DNA from: Nitrosospira briensis
GTDB taxonomy: Bacteria; Pseudomonadota; Gammaproteobacteria; Burkholderiales; Nitrosomonadaceae
Assembly (NCBI RefSeq): GCF_900115125.1
Contig: NZ_FOVJ01000002.1
Location: 124,001-188,000, forward strand
Direction of reading: 5' to 3'
DNA length: 64,000 bases
The notes beneath the pieces are model-generated. The model searched no databases and was not told the DNA's origin. It saw nothing but the letters and a program-made list of their open reading frames with translations. Made by a program: the position numbers and the translations under genes. Shown here piece by piece: positions 9,781-19,426 of this stretch (positions within the stretch are counted from its first letter, which is position 1; each line of letters opens with the position of its first letter).

Positions 9781-11604
9781 ATGTCCAACACCCTTCAGCG
9801 GGTCTTTCCACTGCACGCTTTCGATGCGCTGATCCGGCACGGATATCATCCGGTGCTGGCCCGCGTCTATGCCGCGCGCGGTATTGAAGATGCAGCTCAG
9901 CTCGAGGTGGACTGGCCTCGACTTATCCCTTTCGATCGCCTGAAGAACGTTTCACTCATGGCGCGATTTCTCGCCGAAGCTATCCTGGCGCGCAAACGTC
10001 TCCTGATCGTAGCCGATTATGATTCCGATGGCGCCACCGCTTGCGCGGTTGGCATACGCGCCCTGAGGCAATTCGGCGCGGTAGTCGATTACCTTGTCCC
10101 TAACCGCTTCGAATACGGTTATGGGCTCACGCCGGAAATCGTACGCCTTGCAGCCCGCACCGAGGCGACGGCCGCAACTGCAACCAGTTCGGCAAGCCGT
10201 CCCGACATATTGATCACGGTGGACAATGGCATAGCAAGCGTGGAAGGCGTAGCTGAAGCCCACCGTCACGGCATGCAAGTGCTTGTTACCGATCATCACC
10301 TGCCCGGAGACGAACTGCCGGATGCTGACATCATCGTGAATCCCAACCAGCCTGGCTGCGACTTTCCCAGCAAGCACCTCGCAGGCGTGGGCGTGATATT
10401 TTATCTGGTATTGGCGTTGCGGGCGGAATTGCGGGCAAGAGGCGCATTTTCCACTGCATGGAAAGAACCCAATCTTGCCAGCCTGCTTGATCTGGTGGCA
10501 TTGGGCACCGTGGCGGATGTGGTGAAACTCGATGACAACAACCGGCTCTTGGTACACCAGGGTTTGCAGCGTATACGCAAGGGTCGCGGCTGTGCGGGCA
10601 TCAACGCCCTTTTGCAGGTTGCGCGCCGGGACTTCCGGCAGGTCTCCGCCTATGAACTGGGTTTCATGATCGGACCAAGATTGAACGCAGCGGGACGGCT
10701 CGACGATATGTCGCTCGGGATCGAATGCCTCATTACAGACGACGAGTCCCGCGCTTCGCAGATCGCTCTGCAGCTCGATGCGCTCAACCGCAAGCGGCAG
10801 GAAATCGAAGCGGCGATGCAAGATAGCGCACTGATTCTGCTTGAGAACATCCTTTCCGCGCCCCATGCACAAAATGGGCAACATGCGGCCGTCAAGGAAT
10901 CCGATGCGAGCAGCCTGAGTTTGTTCGATCCTGCATGGCATCAGGGGGTGATAGGAATACTCGCATCACGCATCAAAGACAAATTCCACCGCCCAGTGAT
11001 CGCATTCGCGCGAGGCGGTGACGGCGAATTAAAGGGGTCGGGGCGGTCCATTCCCGGGTTTCACCTGCGAGACGCGCTCGATCTCGTTTCCAAACGCCAT
11101 CCCGGTCTTTTGTTAAAATTTGGTGGCCATGCCGCCGCCGCGGGACTGACGATACGTAGCTGTGATTTCGAAAAATTTTGCGACGCTTTTGAGCAAACCG
11201 TGCGGTCGCTGCTCGGGTCGGCCGGCCTTAAGCGCATCATCGAAACAGACGGCGATCTGGAAGAATCCGACATGAACCTGGAACTGGCGCGGCATCTTGC
11301 GGAACAGGTATGGGGGCAAGGTTTTGCCCAGCCTACCTTCAGTACCCGCTTTACTGTGGAAGATCAGCGCGTGGTCGGGCAGAGGCATCTGAAATTAAAG
11401 CTGAGGAAGCAGGAAGCAGAAATCAGGGCGTATGGACCAGAAAAATCGGCAAGACTCAACGTGCTTTATGATGCAATATTGTTTGCTCATGCTGTCCCCC
11501 TTCCCGGCGTAATAGACGCCACCTATCGAGTGCATGTAAACGAGTACAACGGCAACGCGACCTTGCAGTTCATCCTGGAGCACTGGGTCGCGGTCGATGC
11601 CTGA
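9781..11604 (+). CDS. recJ: Single-stranded-DNA-specific 5'-3' exonuclease RecJ
   Basis: The protein has 607 residues. RecJ degrades single-stranded DNA 5' to 3' in RecF-pathway recombination, mismatch repair and base-excision repair. The DHH phosphoesterase core shows LIVADYDSDGATACAVG, LITVDNGIAS and the DHH motif in VTDHHLPGDELPDADIIVNP. The DHHA1 domain carries GSGRSIPGFHLRDAL and KFGGHAAAAGLTI. A C-terminal OB-fold follows. All metal-ligand Asp and His residues are visible. It is followed 197 bases later by mfd, another repair gene, in the same direction. Confidence 0.97.
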   Translation: MSNTLQRVFPLHAFDALIRHGYHPVLARVYAARGIEDAAQLEVDWPRLIPFDRLKNVSLMARFLAEAILARKRLLIVADYDSDGATACAVGIRALRQFGAVVDYLVPNRFEYGYGLTPEIVRLAARTEATAATATSSASRPDILITVDNGIASVEGVAEAHRHGMQVLVTDHHLPGDELPDADIIVNPNQPGCDFPSKHLAGVGVIFYLVLALRAELRARGAFSTAWKEPNLASLLDLVALGTVADVVKLDDNNRLLVHQGLQRIRKGRGCAGINALLQVARRDFRQVSAYELGFMIGPRLNAAGRLDDMSLGIECLITDDESRASQIALQLDALNRKRQEIEAAMQDSALILLENILSAPHAQNGQHAAVKESDASSLSLFDPAWHQGVIGILASRIKDKFHRPVIAFARGGDGELKGSGRSIPGFHLRDALDLVSKRHPGLLLKFGGHAAAAGLTIRSCDFEKFCDAFEQTVRSLLGSAGLKRIIETDGDLEESDMNLELARHLAEQVWGQGFAQPTFSTRFTVEDQRVVGQRHLKLKLRKQEAEIRAYGPEKSARLNVLYDAILFAHAVPLPGVIDATYRVHVNEYNGNATLQFILEHWVAVDA

Positions 11605-11801
11605 AGCTCTGCATGCGTTCTCATACCATAAAGGTGTGAAAATGCTCGGGGATCGCTGACTGAGCAGTCCGGCTCATTCCGCAAAACCCCTCGTGCCCCC
11701 TCGCGAAACCAGGGCTTATACAGAGATTCCCTGCCAGTGACATATAATGTCCGTCTTTTTTTGAACTGCATTATTTGCCGTCCATCGAACCAGTATTCCA
11801 G

Positions 11802-14800
11802 ATGCCATTCAAACTGACCATTCCCTCACCTGGCTCGACAATTCGCTATGGTCATTTCGATGGCTCCGGGGATGCGCTTGCTCTGGCCCAACTGGGGCAG
11901 GAAGCAAAACCTCTGACAATCATTACGGCAAGCGCGCTATCGGCGCAAAGGCTTCTTGAAGAAATACCCTTCTTCGCACCTGAGTTGAAAACCAGGCTGT
12001 TGCCGGACTGGGAAACGCTGCCCTATGATACTTTCTCGCCCCATCAGGATCTGGTATCTGAACGGCTTGCCACGCTTTATCAGCTCACGAGCGGCGCCTG
12101 CGATGTACTGATCGCTCCAGTCACAACCGCGCTATATCGGTTACCGCCCAGAGAATATCTTGCGGCTCACACTTTTTTTCTTAAACGGGGTGAAACGCTT
12201 AATCTGAACGCATTGCGCAGCCAGATGACTTTAGCGGGTTACACGCACGTAACCCAAGTGCTCTCACCCGGGGAATACAGCGTACGGGGCGGGCTGGTCG
12301 ACCTCTTCCCGATGGGCAGCCCGCTGCCCTACCGCATCGATTTGCTGGATAATGAAATAGAGACGATTCGTACTTTTGACGTGGATACGCAGAGAAGTGT
12401 GTATCCCGTCACTGAAATACGGCTATTGCCAGCGCGTGAATTCCCTCTCGACGAAGAAGGCCGCACTCGTTTTCGGGGTAGCTTTCGTGAAAAATTCGAG
12501 GGTGACCCGTCGAAAAGCCGCGTTTATAAAGATATCAGCAAAGGGGGCACGCCTGCGGGCATCGAATACTACCTGCCGCTTTTTTTTGAACAGACTGCAA
12601 CGCTCTTCGACTACCTGCCGCAGACAACGCTGCTATGCCTGCACGATGAAATTCATCCTGCAGCGGAAAATTTCTGGCGCGACACACAATCGCGCTATCA
12701 ACTGCTGCGCGGCGATAACGATCGTCCACTGCTGCCGCCAGTCGAATTATTTCTCACTACAGAAGCCTTCTTCGGCGCGCTGAAGCCTTATCCACGTATC
12801 GAATTCCAGGGTGACGGACAGAATTCGAAAGCCAGAACCCAAGACTTGTCCAGGGCATTGCCGCCCCTTCAGATTGACCGGCGCGCTGATAATCCGGCAG
12901 AGAGACTTGCTGCATTTGTCGCACAATTCGCTTCCGAGTTTGAGTCCTCTGGTGGCCGCATACTGCTTCTGGCGGAAAGCCTGGGCAGACGGGAGCTGAT
13001 CGCGGATCATTTGAGGCAGTGCGGGCTATTCCCGTCTATTTGTGATGATTATGCGCAGTTTCGAGCCGGCGCCGCGACTTTCATGCTTGGTGTGGGTCCC
13101 CTGCACAACGGGTTTATATTCCTGGGCGAAGGGACAGCTTTTGTCACCGAAAGCGAGCTGTACGCCAGGCATCTGCACGGGCGAGGCGAGCGTGACTCGC
13201 GCAAAACCACGGCAGTGGCGGACGCCATGCTGCGTGATTTATCGGAGATCAAACCAGGAGACCCGGTGGTACATGAGCAGCATGGCATCGGCCGTTACCT
13301 CGGGCTGGTAAGCATGGATCTGGGCGAAGGCGCGACTGAATTCTTATCGCTGGAATACGCTGGCGGCGACAAGTTATACGTACCGGTCTCTCAACTGCAT
13401 CTTATTGGACGATATAGCGGAGCGACGCCGGAAACGGCACCGCTGCATAAACTCGGCAGCGGCCAATGGGACAAGGCCAAGCGCAAAGCGATGCAGCAGG
13501 TGCGTGATACCGCGGCAGAACTGCTGAATATCTACGCTCAGCGCAATGCCCGTACCGGCCATGCATTTGCACTCAAGCAACATGATTACGAGGCATTCGT
13601 CGAAGGGTTCGGCTTCGAGGAAACACCCGATCAGGCCGCTGCGATTGACGCTGTGATCGAGGATCTGGCTTCCGCAAAACCCATGGATCGGTTAATTTGC
13701 GGGGATGTGGGTTTCGGCAAGACCGAGGTGGCGTTGCGGGCTGCCTTCGTTGCTGTCGCCGATGGCAAACAGGTAGCAGTTCTGGTGCCCACCACGCTAC
13801 TGGCGGAACAACATTTCCAGAACTTTTCCGACCGCTTCAGTCTGGTTGCGGATGAATGGCCGATTAAAATTGCGGAGCTATCGCGTTTCCGTTCGGCAAA
13901 GGAACAGACACAGTCGCTGGCGGGACTGGCCAGCGGGCAAATAGACATCGTGATTGGCACCCATAAACTGATTCAGAAAGGCGTGAAGTTCAAGAACCTG
14001 GGCTTGGTGATCATTGATGAGGAACATCGCTTTGGGGTGCGCCACAAGGAACAATTGAAAAGCCTGCGTTCCGAAGTGGACGTATTGACGCTGACCGCGA
14101 CACCCATTCCGCGCACGCTTGCCATGTCCCTGGAAGGACTGCGCGACTTTTCCGTGATCGCTACCGCACCGCAGCGGAGGCTGGCCATCAAAACCTTCGT
14201 CAGCCGTTTATCCGAAGGAATCATCCGCGAAGCGTGCTTGCGGGAATTGAAACGCGGCGGGCAGATATATTTTCTGCACAACGAGGTGAGCACCATCCAG
14301 ACCATGCATGACAAGCTCGCCCGGCTATTGCCGGAGGCGCGCATAAACATCGCCCACGGGCAGATGCGCGAGCGCGAGCTGGAACATGTAATGAAGGATT
14401 TTTACCAGCAGCGTTTTAATCTTCTGCTGTGCACAACCATTATCGAAACCGGGATCGATGTTCCCACCGCCAATACCATCATCATCAATCGCGCGGATAA
14501 ATTCGGTTTGGCTCAATTGCACCAGTTGCGCGGCCGGGTCGGCCGCTCTCACCATCAGGCGTATGCGTATTTGCTGGTACCGGAAGAAGAAGCTCTGGGC
14601 GTCCAGGCCCGGAAGCGCCTGGACGCTATCCAGGCAATGGAGGAACTGGGCGCGGGCTTCTACCTTGCCATGCATGACCTGGAAATCCGGGGGGCGGGCG
14701 AAGTACTGGGCGAATCGCAAAGCGGGGAGATGCAGGAAGTGGGCTTTAATCTCTACGCCACCATGCTGGACGCCGCTGTCCGATCATTGAAAGAGGGCAA

Positions 14801-15263
14801 GGAACCGGATATCCAGCATCCCCTCGGCGTTGCTACCGAAATCAACCTGCATGTCCCCGCCTTGTTACCGGATGACTACTGCAACGATGTGCATGAGCGT
14901 CTGGTACTGTACAAACGCATGGCCAATTGCACAAGCGACGATCAACTGGATGACATTCAAATTGAATTGACGGACCGGTTCGGCCTCTTGCCGGATCCCG
15001 TCAGGGCATTGCTGGACTGTCATCGCCTGCGTATTGCGGCGACGCCTTTGGGGATTACCCGAATAGAAGCGAGTTGTGACTCGATACAGGTGCAGTTCGT
15101 CCCCGATCCACCGGTGGACGCCAGCAGTATTGTCGCCCTGCTGCACCGCAGCCGCGACTATCAGCTGTCGGGCCCCGACCGTCTCAAAATTCAGGTGCGG
15201 ATTGCTGGCGTTAAAGAACGGGTGGCACGAATAAAAAGCTTGATCACGGAGTTGAGCGTGTAA
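11802..15263 (+). CDS. mfd: Transcription-repair coupling factor Mfd
   Basis: Mfd removes RNA polymerase stalled at lesions and recruits UvrA. It has about 1153 residues from the ATG giving MPFKLTIPSPGSTIRYG; an in-frame TTG nine codons earlier is possible but less likely. The N-terminal UvrB-homology module includes LLPDWETLPYDTFSPH. The RNA-polymerase-interacting domain begins near DPVVHEQHGIGRYLGL. The RecG-like translocase has Walker A GDVGFGKTEVALRAAF, motif II IIDEEHRFG and motif III LTATPIPRTLAMSL. The C-terminal TRCF domain is complete. All helicase motifs are intact. Confidence 0.97.
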   Translation: MPFKLTIPSPGSTIRYGHFDGSGDALALAQLGQEAKPLTIITASALSAQRLLEEIPFFAPELKTRLLPDWETLPYDTFSPHQDLVSERLATLYQLTSGACDVLIAPVTTALYRLPPREYLAAHTFFLKRGETLNLNALRSQMTLAGYTHVTQVLSPGEYSVRGGLVDLFPMGSPLPYRIDLLDNEIETIRTFDVDTQRSVYPVTEIRLLPAREFPLDEEGRTRFRGSFREKFEGDPSKSRVYKDISKGGTPAGIEYYLPLFFEQTATLFDYLPQTTLLCLHDEIHPAAENFWRDTQSRYQLLRGDNDRPLLPPVELFLTTEAFFGALKPYPRIEFQGDGQNSKARTQDLSRALPPLQIDRRADNPAERLAAFVAQFASEFESSGGRILLLAESLGRRELIADHLRQCGLFPSICDDYAQFRAGAATFMLGVGPLHNGFIFLGEGTAFVTESELYARHLHGRGERDSRKTTAVADAMLRDLSEIKPGDPVVHEQHGIGRYLGLVSMDLGEGATEFLSLEYAGGDKLYVPVSQLHLIGRYSGATPETAPLHKLGSGQWDKAKRKAMQQVRDTAAELLNIYAQRNARTGHAFALKQHDYEAFVEGFGFEETPDQAAAIDAVIEDLASAKPMDRLICGDVGFGKTEVALRAAFVAVADGKQVAVLVPTTLLAEQHFQNFSDRFSLVADEWPIKIAELSRFRSAKEQTQSLAGLASGQIDIVIGTHKLIQKGVKFKNLGLVIIDEEHRFGVRHKEQLKSLRSEVDVLTLTATPIPRTLAMSLEGLRDFSVIATAPQRRLAIKTFVSRLSEGIIREACLRELKRGGQIYFLHNEVSTIQTMHDKLARLLPEARINIAHGQMRERELEHVMKDFYQQRFNLLLCTTIIETGIDVPTANTIIINRADKFGLAQLHQLRGRVGRSHHQAYAYLLVPEEEALGVQARKRLDAIQAMEELGAGFYLAMHDLEIRGAGEVLGESQSGEMQEVGFNLYATMLDAAVRSLKEGKEPDIQHPLGVATEINLHVPALLPDDYCNDVHERLVLYKRMANCTSDDQLDDIQIELTDRFGLLPDPVRALLDCHRLRIAATPLGITRIEASCDSIQVQFVPDPPVDASSIVALLHRSRDYQLSGPDRLKIQVRIAGVKERVARIKSLITELSV

Positions 15264-15447
15264 AAGCAATCGAGGGGGCAAGCCTGGACGCCCCAGTCCC
15301 CGAGTCCATGCCGTTCCACAGGTATCATTCCCTGATTTTTTGTTTTCGGTAAAAATTCCCGTTTAAATCGTTGCTTTTCAGGAAAATGATCCTGTATTCG
15401 CGCTTAATTTGTCCGTTAACTCATATTTACCGCCGGAAATTTTTCTG

Positions 15448-17085
15448 ATGCTGGGGTTAAAGAGTATTAAAAGCAAAATCGTGGCATTCGCCATCATGGC
15501 CACGCTCATTCCATCGGTAGGGCTGGGGTTGCTATCCTTCCGTCAAAACGAAGCACAGATCAGCGATAACGTGACGCTTGAGCTTCGCGCCCTGACAAGT
15601 TACGCCAGCCGGGAAATAGAACTGTGGATTGATAAGCGTGTACATGAAGTGTACGTTACTTCCTCGTCCAGTGCGGTAATAGACGGGTTATCGGCAATTT
15701 ACCGGCCTGCGCCCGACGCGTCCGGCAGAGATCCGCGCGCGCTTGCACTTTATCTGCGGTCGGTGCAGGAAAAGCTCGAAACAATACTGGAGCTCACCGT
15801 CGTGAATGCCGCGGGGCAAGTCGTTGCAAGCAGCATGGAAACGACGGCCTCGGTGACGCTTCCGCAGGATTGGCCCCAAAACTCCCTTACAGAAGGTCTT
15901 GTGATTGAACCGGCGCACTGGGACAAGCAATATGCCACCGCAACAGTCAGCATTGCAATTCCGGTATTGTCGTACGACAACATGCTGATGGGCGCATTAG
16001 TCGCCGTGCTTGATCTGCGCGCCTTGCAACCCGAGCTGAAAAGTCCGACAAGATCACCCCCGGGCGAGGTCCTCCTGCTCGATCCGGAGGGCAGGATTCT
16101 TGTCAGCAGCCAGGCTGATGCGGAGAAGCTAAAGAAACTGGACGCATCCTTGCTCCAGAGCCTGCTCGCGCAACCGGGTGAGTCTGCCGTCTTTCAGGGG
16201 GTCACGCGTCCCGAGGTCATCGGTGTGGCCGATGTATCCGGGGAACTGGCGATCACCATTCTGGCCGAACGCGATCGCCAGGCGGTCTACGGTGACTGGA
16301 TAGACCTCCGCAATATGTTCCTGGCACTTGTGGGGGCTCTGGTTCTGTTAATGGCGGCAGTGGCCTTCCAGATGGGCCGTTCGATTGTTGTCCCGCTAAA
16401 ACGCCTGATACGGGCAGCAGACCGTATTGCCGGCGGGGACCTTGATGTCCGGCTCTCGGCGACGCGAAACGACGAACTCGGTCATCTTACACAGGTGTTC
16501 GACCAGATGGCCGACAGGCTGCGCCGTAATCATGCAGAGATCATGGCTGTCAACGAAGCCATGCAACAACAAAACCAGGTGCTGGCGACACTTTCCATAA
16601 CCGATAGCCTTACCGGCCTGTACAACCGCAGCAAGCTGGATACCATACTGACCGATGAGCTCGCTCGATTTAAACGCACCCAACGGCAATTTTCATTGTT
16701 AATGCTGGATATCGATTACTTCAAGACCCTCAACGACAGCTATGGACACATCACGGGTGACGAAATCCTCGTCGCCGTAGCCCGAATACTTCTTCAATCC
16801 ATCCGCAGTATCGACTATGCAGCGCGTTATGGTGGCGATGAATTCATTATTGTCCTGGTCGAGACTTCAGCCGGCCTCGCGTTTAAAACTGCTGAGCGGA
16901 TCCGCTCGCAGGTAGAAAATATGCGCTACAGCGTCAATGGCTCGACAATCAACGTAACAGTAAGTATCGGCATACTCCAATGCCGGCCGGATGATATGAC
17001 ACCGACCTCGTTGCTCGCCCGCGCTGATCATGCGCTCTACGAAGCGAAAGGCGCCGGACGCAACCGGGCGCATCGCGCGCATTAG
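15448..17085 (+). CDS. Membrane sensor diguanylate cyclase (Cache-HAMP-GGDEF)
   Basis: This is an inner-membrane receptor predicted to make cyclic di-GMP in response to an extracytoplasmic ligand. From ATG 15448 it has 545 residues; a TTG 13 codons upstream in frame is an alternative start. The order is a membrane helix (about 10-30), a dCache-type periplasmic domain (about 35-280), a second helix (VGALVLLMAAVAFQMGRS), HAMP (about 315-365) and GGDEF (about 385-545). The catalytic motif RYGGDEFIIV is intact. The inhibitory I-site RxxD is present as RSID exactly five residues before GGDEF, so the enzyme should be active and product-inhibited. The ligand is unknown. Confidence 0.93.
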   Translation: MLGLKSIKSKIVAFAIMATLIPSVGLGLLSFRQNEAQISDNVTLELRALTSYASREIELWIDKRVHEVYVTSSSSAVIDGLSAIYRPAPDASGRDPRALALYLRSVQEKLETILELTVVNAAGQVVASSMETTASVTLPQDWPQNSLTEGLVIEPAHWDKQYATATVSIAIPVLSYDNMLMGALVAVLDLRALQPELKSPTRSPPGEVLLLDPEGRILVSSQADAEKLKKLDASLLQSLLAQPGESAVFQGVTRPEVIGVADVSGELAITILAERDRQAVYGDWIDLRNMFLALVGALVLLMAAVAFQMGRSIVVPLKRLIRAADRIAGGDLDVRLSATRNDELGHLTQVFDQMADRLRRNHAEIMAVNEAMQQQNQVLATLSITDSLTGLYNRSKLDTILTDELARFKRTQRQFSLLMLDIDYFKTLNDSYGHITGDEILVAVARILLQSIRSIDYAARYGGDEFIIVLVETSAGLAFKTAERIRSQVENMRYSVNGSTINVTVSIGILQCRPDDMTPTSLLARADHALYEAKGAGRNRAHRAH

Positions 17086-17183
17086 AAAAACAGCTGTCGA
17101 ATCCTCCGAATCCCACGCTGGAATTGCTCACCTGCAAGTGAATCGGCAAGTGTGCCCATCGCCCCATTTGATCAGCTGAGGAT

Positions 17184-18092
17184 TTATTCAGACGCTCGCT
17201 GGAGTTGAACGCTGCGTCTGGGCGCAGCCAACTGCGCTTCGACCAGTGTATTGAACACCCATCCTGACCGTCCATCTGCGGTAACGATTTTCAGCCAGTC
17301 TCCCCTGTACGCCTCTGCTGTCATTGTGGAGTCTTTTCCCAGCATTCCGAGCACCGCGGCTCTCAGGCTTGGCTGCTGGCGCAAATTGCTGTCGACCTTG
17401 GCGCGGAGCGGAATCGGGACCTGAAACGGAACCGTCACCTGGTGCGGATCCGCGGCTTTGTTGGCGCGATTATTCCTCACCATGTCGATGAATTCGCGGG
17501 CCTGCGCCGCGTAATCCATGGCTGTAGCATAGTTATCTTCCGCATACGACGCAGCTGCCGCACTCAGCAAAAGCTGTGCCTGAGTTTGCAATATCTTTTC
17601 GGAATCCGTCATTGAGGATGACTTCAGGTTTTCCATGATCATTTCAACTTCCGCAATAGTCGAGGCGGCGGCAGGACGCGTGGCCAAACGCCGGAGTTTC
17701 ACCTTGGCCTGGGCGGCTTGACTGCTGGTTTCCTGTAAGGCCTTTGCCTGATCCTGCTGCCGAGCCTCCTGGCTGCGGATGTGCGCTTCCTTTTCCGCCA
17801 GCAACTTCTGCAGGCGCTCGATTTCGTGTTGTTGCGCCTCTTTTTCCGCCAGCAGTTTTTCGTACTCAATTTCACGCGGCCCCTTCACGCGGGATTCCGG
17901 CCGCGCACTCTCGGCCTCGACCTCGGGCAGATCGGCTTTCGGAAGAATGTTGCATCCCCCAATATTCAAACCGAGAAGCACCAGGGCTATCCAACACAGC
18001 ACTTGATCCGGCTGAACCTTTGGCTGCCTGTGGAGCTTGCCGTGTTGTCCCACTAGTTCCATACTTCGTTTTCTCCCGATCTTGATATCCAT
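17184..18092 (-). CDS. Putative lipoprotein with coiled coil and C-terminal SH3-like domain
   Basis: The 302-residue product has a delayed signal sequence, VLCWIALVLLGLNIGGC, whose Cys (residue 47) fits a lipobox. A second ATG ten codons in would give a more usual signal length. Residues 75-125 form a Glu/Lys/Gln-rich coiled coil with a repeated LLAEKEA segment. The middle part is helical (AAAASYAEDNYATAMDYAA), resembling DUF4398-like helical repeats. The last 75 residues form an SH3b-like domain (LRQQPSLRAAVLGMLGKDS, GDWLKIVTADGRSGWVF). Such domains often bind peptidoglycan. The specific role is unknown. It is convergent with the diguanylate cyclase gene. Confidence 0.75.
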   Translation of the reverse strand: MDIKIGRKRSMELVGQHGKLHRQPKVQPDQVLCWIALVLLGLNIGGCNILPKADLPEVEAESARPESRVKGPREIEYEKLLAEKEAQQHEIERLQKLLAEKEAHIRSQEARQQDQAKALQETSSQAAQAKVKLRRLATRPAAASTIAEVEMIMENLKSSSMTDSEKILQTQAQLLLSAAAASYAEDNYATAMDYAAQAREFIDMVRNNRANKAADPHQVTVPFQVPIPLRAKVDSNLRQQPSLRAAVLGMLGKDSTMTAEAYRGDWLKIVTADGRSGWVFNTLVEAQLAAPRRSVQLQRASE

Positions 18093-18491
18093 ACTATCAG
18101 TATGCTTATTATCCCGCAGTTGGCGCTTATATGATACGCATCATCAGGAATATTCAAGAGTGGATTCATTTATATATCTGCATTTAGGAATATATGGACG
18201 CCGGAAGCCGGCTCAGTTGGACCACGGCGCGCTGATGCCCGGCTGGTATGGAAGTTCGCCGCGATTGCTGGCACAATGCCAGCTGTCTGAAAAATAGCAG
18301 CTTCTATAAAAAATGGCTTCCTTCGCAGCGCTGCTGCGTTGGTAATCCATTGGGCTGGGTTATAACAGAGGCGTAAAGAACAACCCTCCATCTGTTCCGT
18401 ACCCGAGTGCAAGACATGCCTGCCGGGCAGCTTGTTTTCGAACGCCTTATCCAGCCTTGAAGCATCCTTAACATTAAAACTGGAATGGTAC
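18093..18491. other. Intergenic region between divergent lipoprotein and serB genes
   Basis: This 399-base gap should hold the promoters of both flanking genes. It contains AT-rich stretches near 18165-18195 and a small GC palindrome near 18324-18340 (GCAGCGCTGCTGC). No open frame looks like a protein and no RNA motif was recognised. Confidence 0.5.
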
Positions 18492-19322
18492 ATGAACCTC
18501 ATCATACAAGGGCTTGAAATCGAGAACAGGGATCTGAGAGAGCTTGCGAAACTGGCCGGCGCCAACGATATCGAACGAATCACAGGCCAGGCTTTCCGGC
18601 TGAAAAATGCGAACCGGCGGGATCAGGTTCCGGAATACTGTGCCGACGCCGGACTGGATTTTGCTTTCGTCGAACAAACGGCCAGGCTGGGCGATTTTGG
18701 CCTTGTTGCGATGGATATGGATTCCACCCTTCTTGCGATCGAGTCCATTGATGAAATAGCCGATATGCACGGTGTAAAACCACAGGTATCCGAAATTACG
18801 CAGCGGACCATGCGCGGCGAGATCGTTTTCGCCGAAAGCTTGAGACAGCGTACAGCGCTGCTCCGGGACCTGGACGAGGACGCACTGCAACGTGTATACG
18901 ATGAACGGGTCCGGCTGAGCCCTGGTGCGGAAAAGATGTTACTTCGGATGAAGTCGGCCGGCATCCGGACAATGGTCATTTCCGGAGGTTTCACGTTTTT
19001 CACCGATAGAATCAAGGCAAAACTAAATCTCGACTATTCCGCCGCCAATACGCTTGAAGTTGCCGATGGCAAGCTTACGGGTAAAGTGCTGGGCGAAATC
19101 ATAGGGGCGCACGGAAAAGCTGAAGTGTTAAAAAAAGTGCGTGACGAACTGGGATTGAAACGGGAACAGGTAATCGCCATTGGCGATGGCGCCAACGACC
19201 TTAAGATGATGGAGGAAGCCGGGGTCAGCATTGCGTATCGCGCCAAGCCAATCGTGCAGGAAAACGCGACTTACGCGATCAATCATGTAGGCCTGGACGG
19301 GGTGTTAAACCTGTTCGATTGA
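18492..19322 (+). CDS. serB: Phosphoserine phosphatase
   Basis: SerB carries out the last step of serine synthesis, O-phosphoserine to L-serine. The ATG at 18492 gives 276 residues. An N-terminal regulatory-like region (residues 1-70) precedes a HAD phosphatase domain. HAD motif I is MDMDSTLLAIESID (nucleophile Asp), motif II is VISGGFTFF, and motif III/IV is IAIGDGANDLKMM. The region LGEIIGAHGKAEVL carries the substrate-loop Lys. All catalytic residues are present. The frame stays open 20 codons upstream of this start, but that part is not family-like. The gene is convergent with the TonB receptor gene, with a hairpin between them. Confidence 0.95.
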   Translation: MNLIIQGLEIENRDLRELAKLAGANDIERITGQAFRLKNANRRDQVPEYCADAGLDFAFVEQTARLGDFGLVAMDMDSTLLAIESIDEIADMHGVKPQVSEITQRTMRGEIVFAESLRQRTALLRDLDEDALQRVYDERVRLSPGAEKMLLRMKSAGIRTMVISGGFTFFTDRIKAKLNLDYSAANTLEVADGKLTGKVLGEIIGAHGKAEVLKKVRDELGLKREQVIAIGDGANDLKMMEEAGVSIAYRAKPIVQENATYAINHVGLDGVLNLFD

Positions 19323-19340
19323 CCTACGGGGCGGCTGATC

Positions 19341-19384
19341 TTCGGGGGTCAATTCTGTTGTGCATTGGAATTGGCAACCCCGAA
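19341..19384. terminator. Candidate bidirectional terminator hairpin
   Basis: TTCGGGG (19341-19347) pairs with CCCCGAA (19378-19384), and inside it CAATTC pairs with GAATTG. The hairpin lies between convergent serB and the TonB receptor gene. It has no clear T-run on either side, so it may be a weak or Rho-assisted terminator. Confidence 0.5.
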
Positions 19385-19426
19385 ATCCGCTTCCGTGGAA
19401 GGTCCCGCAATAGCCACGTAAGCCGC

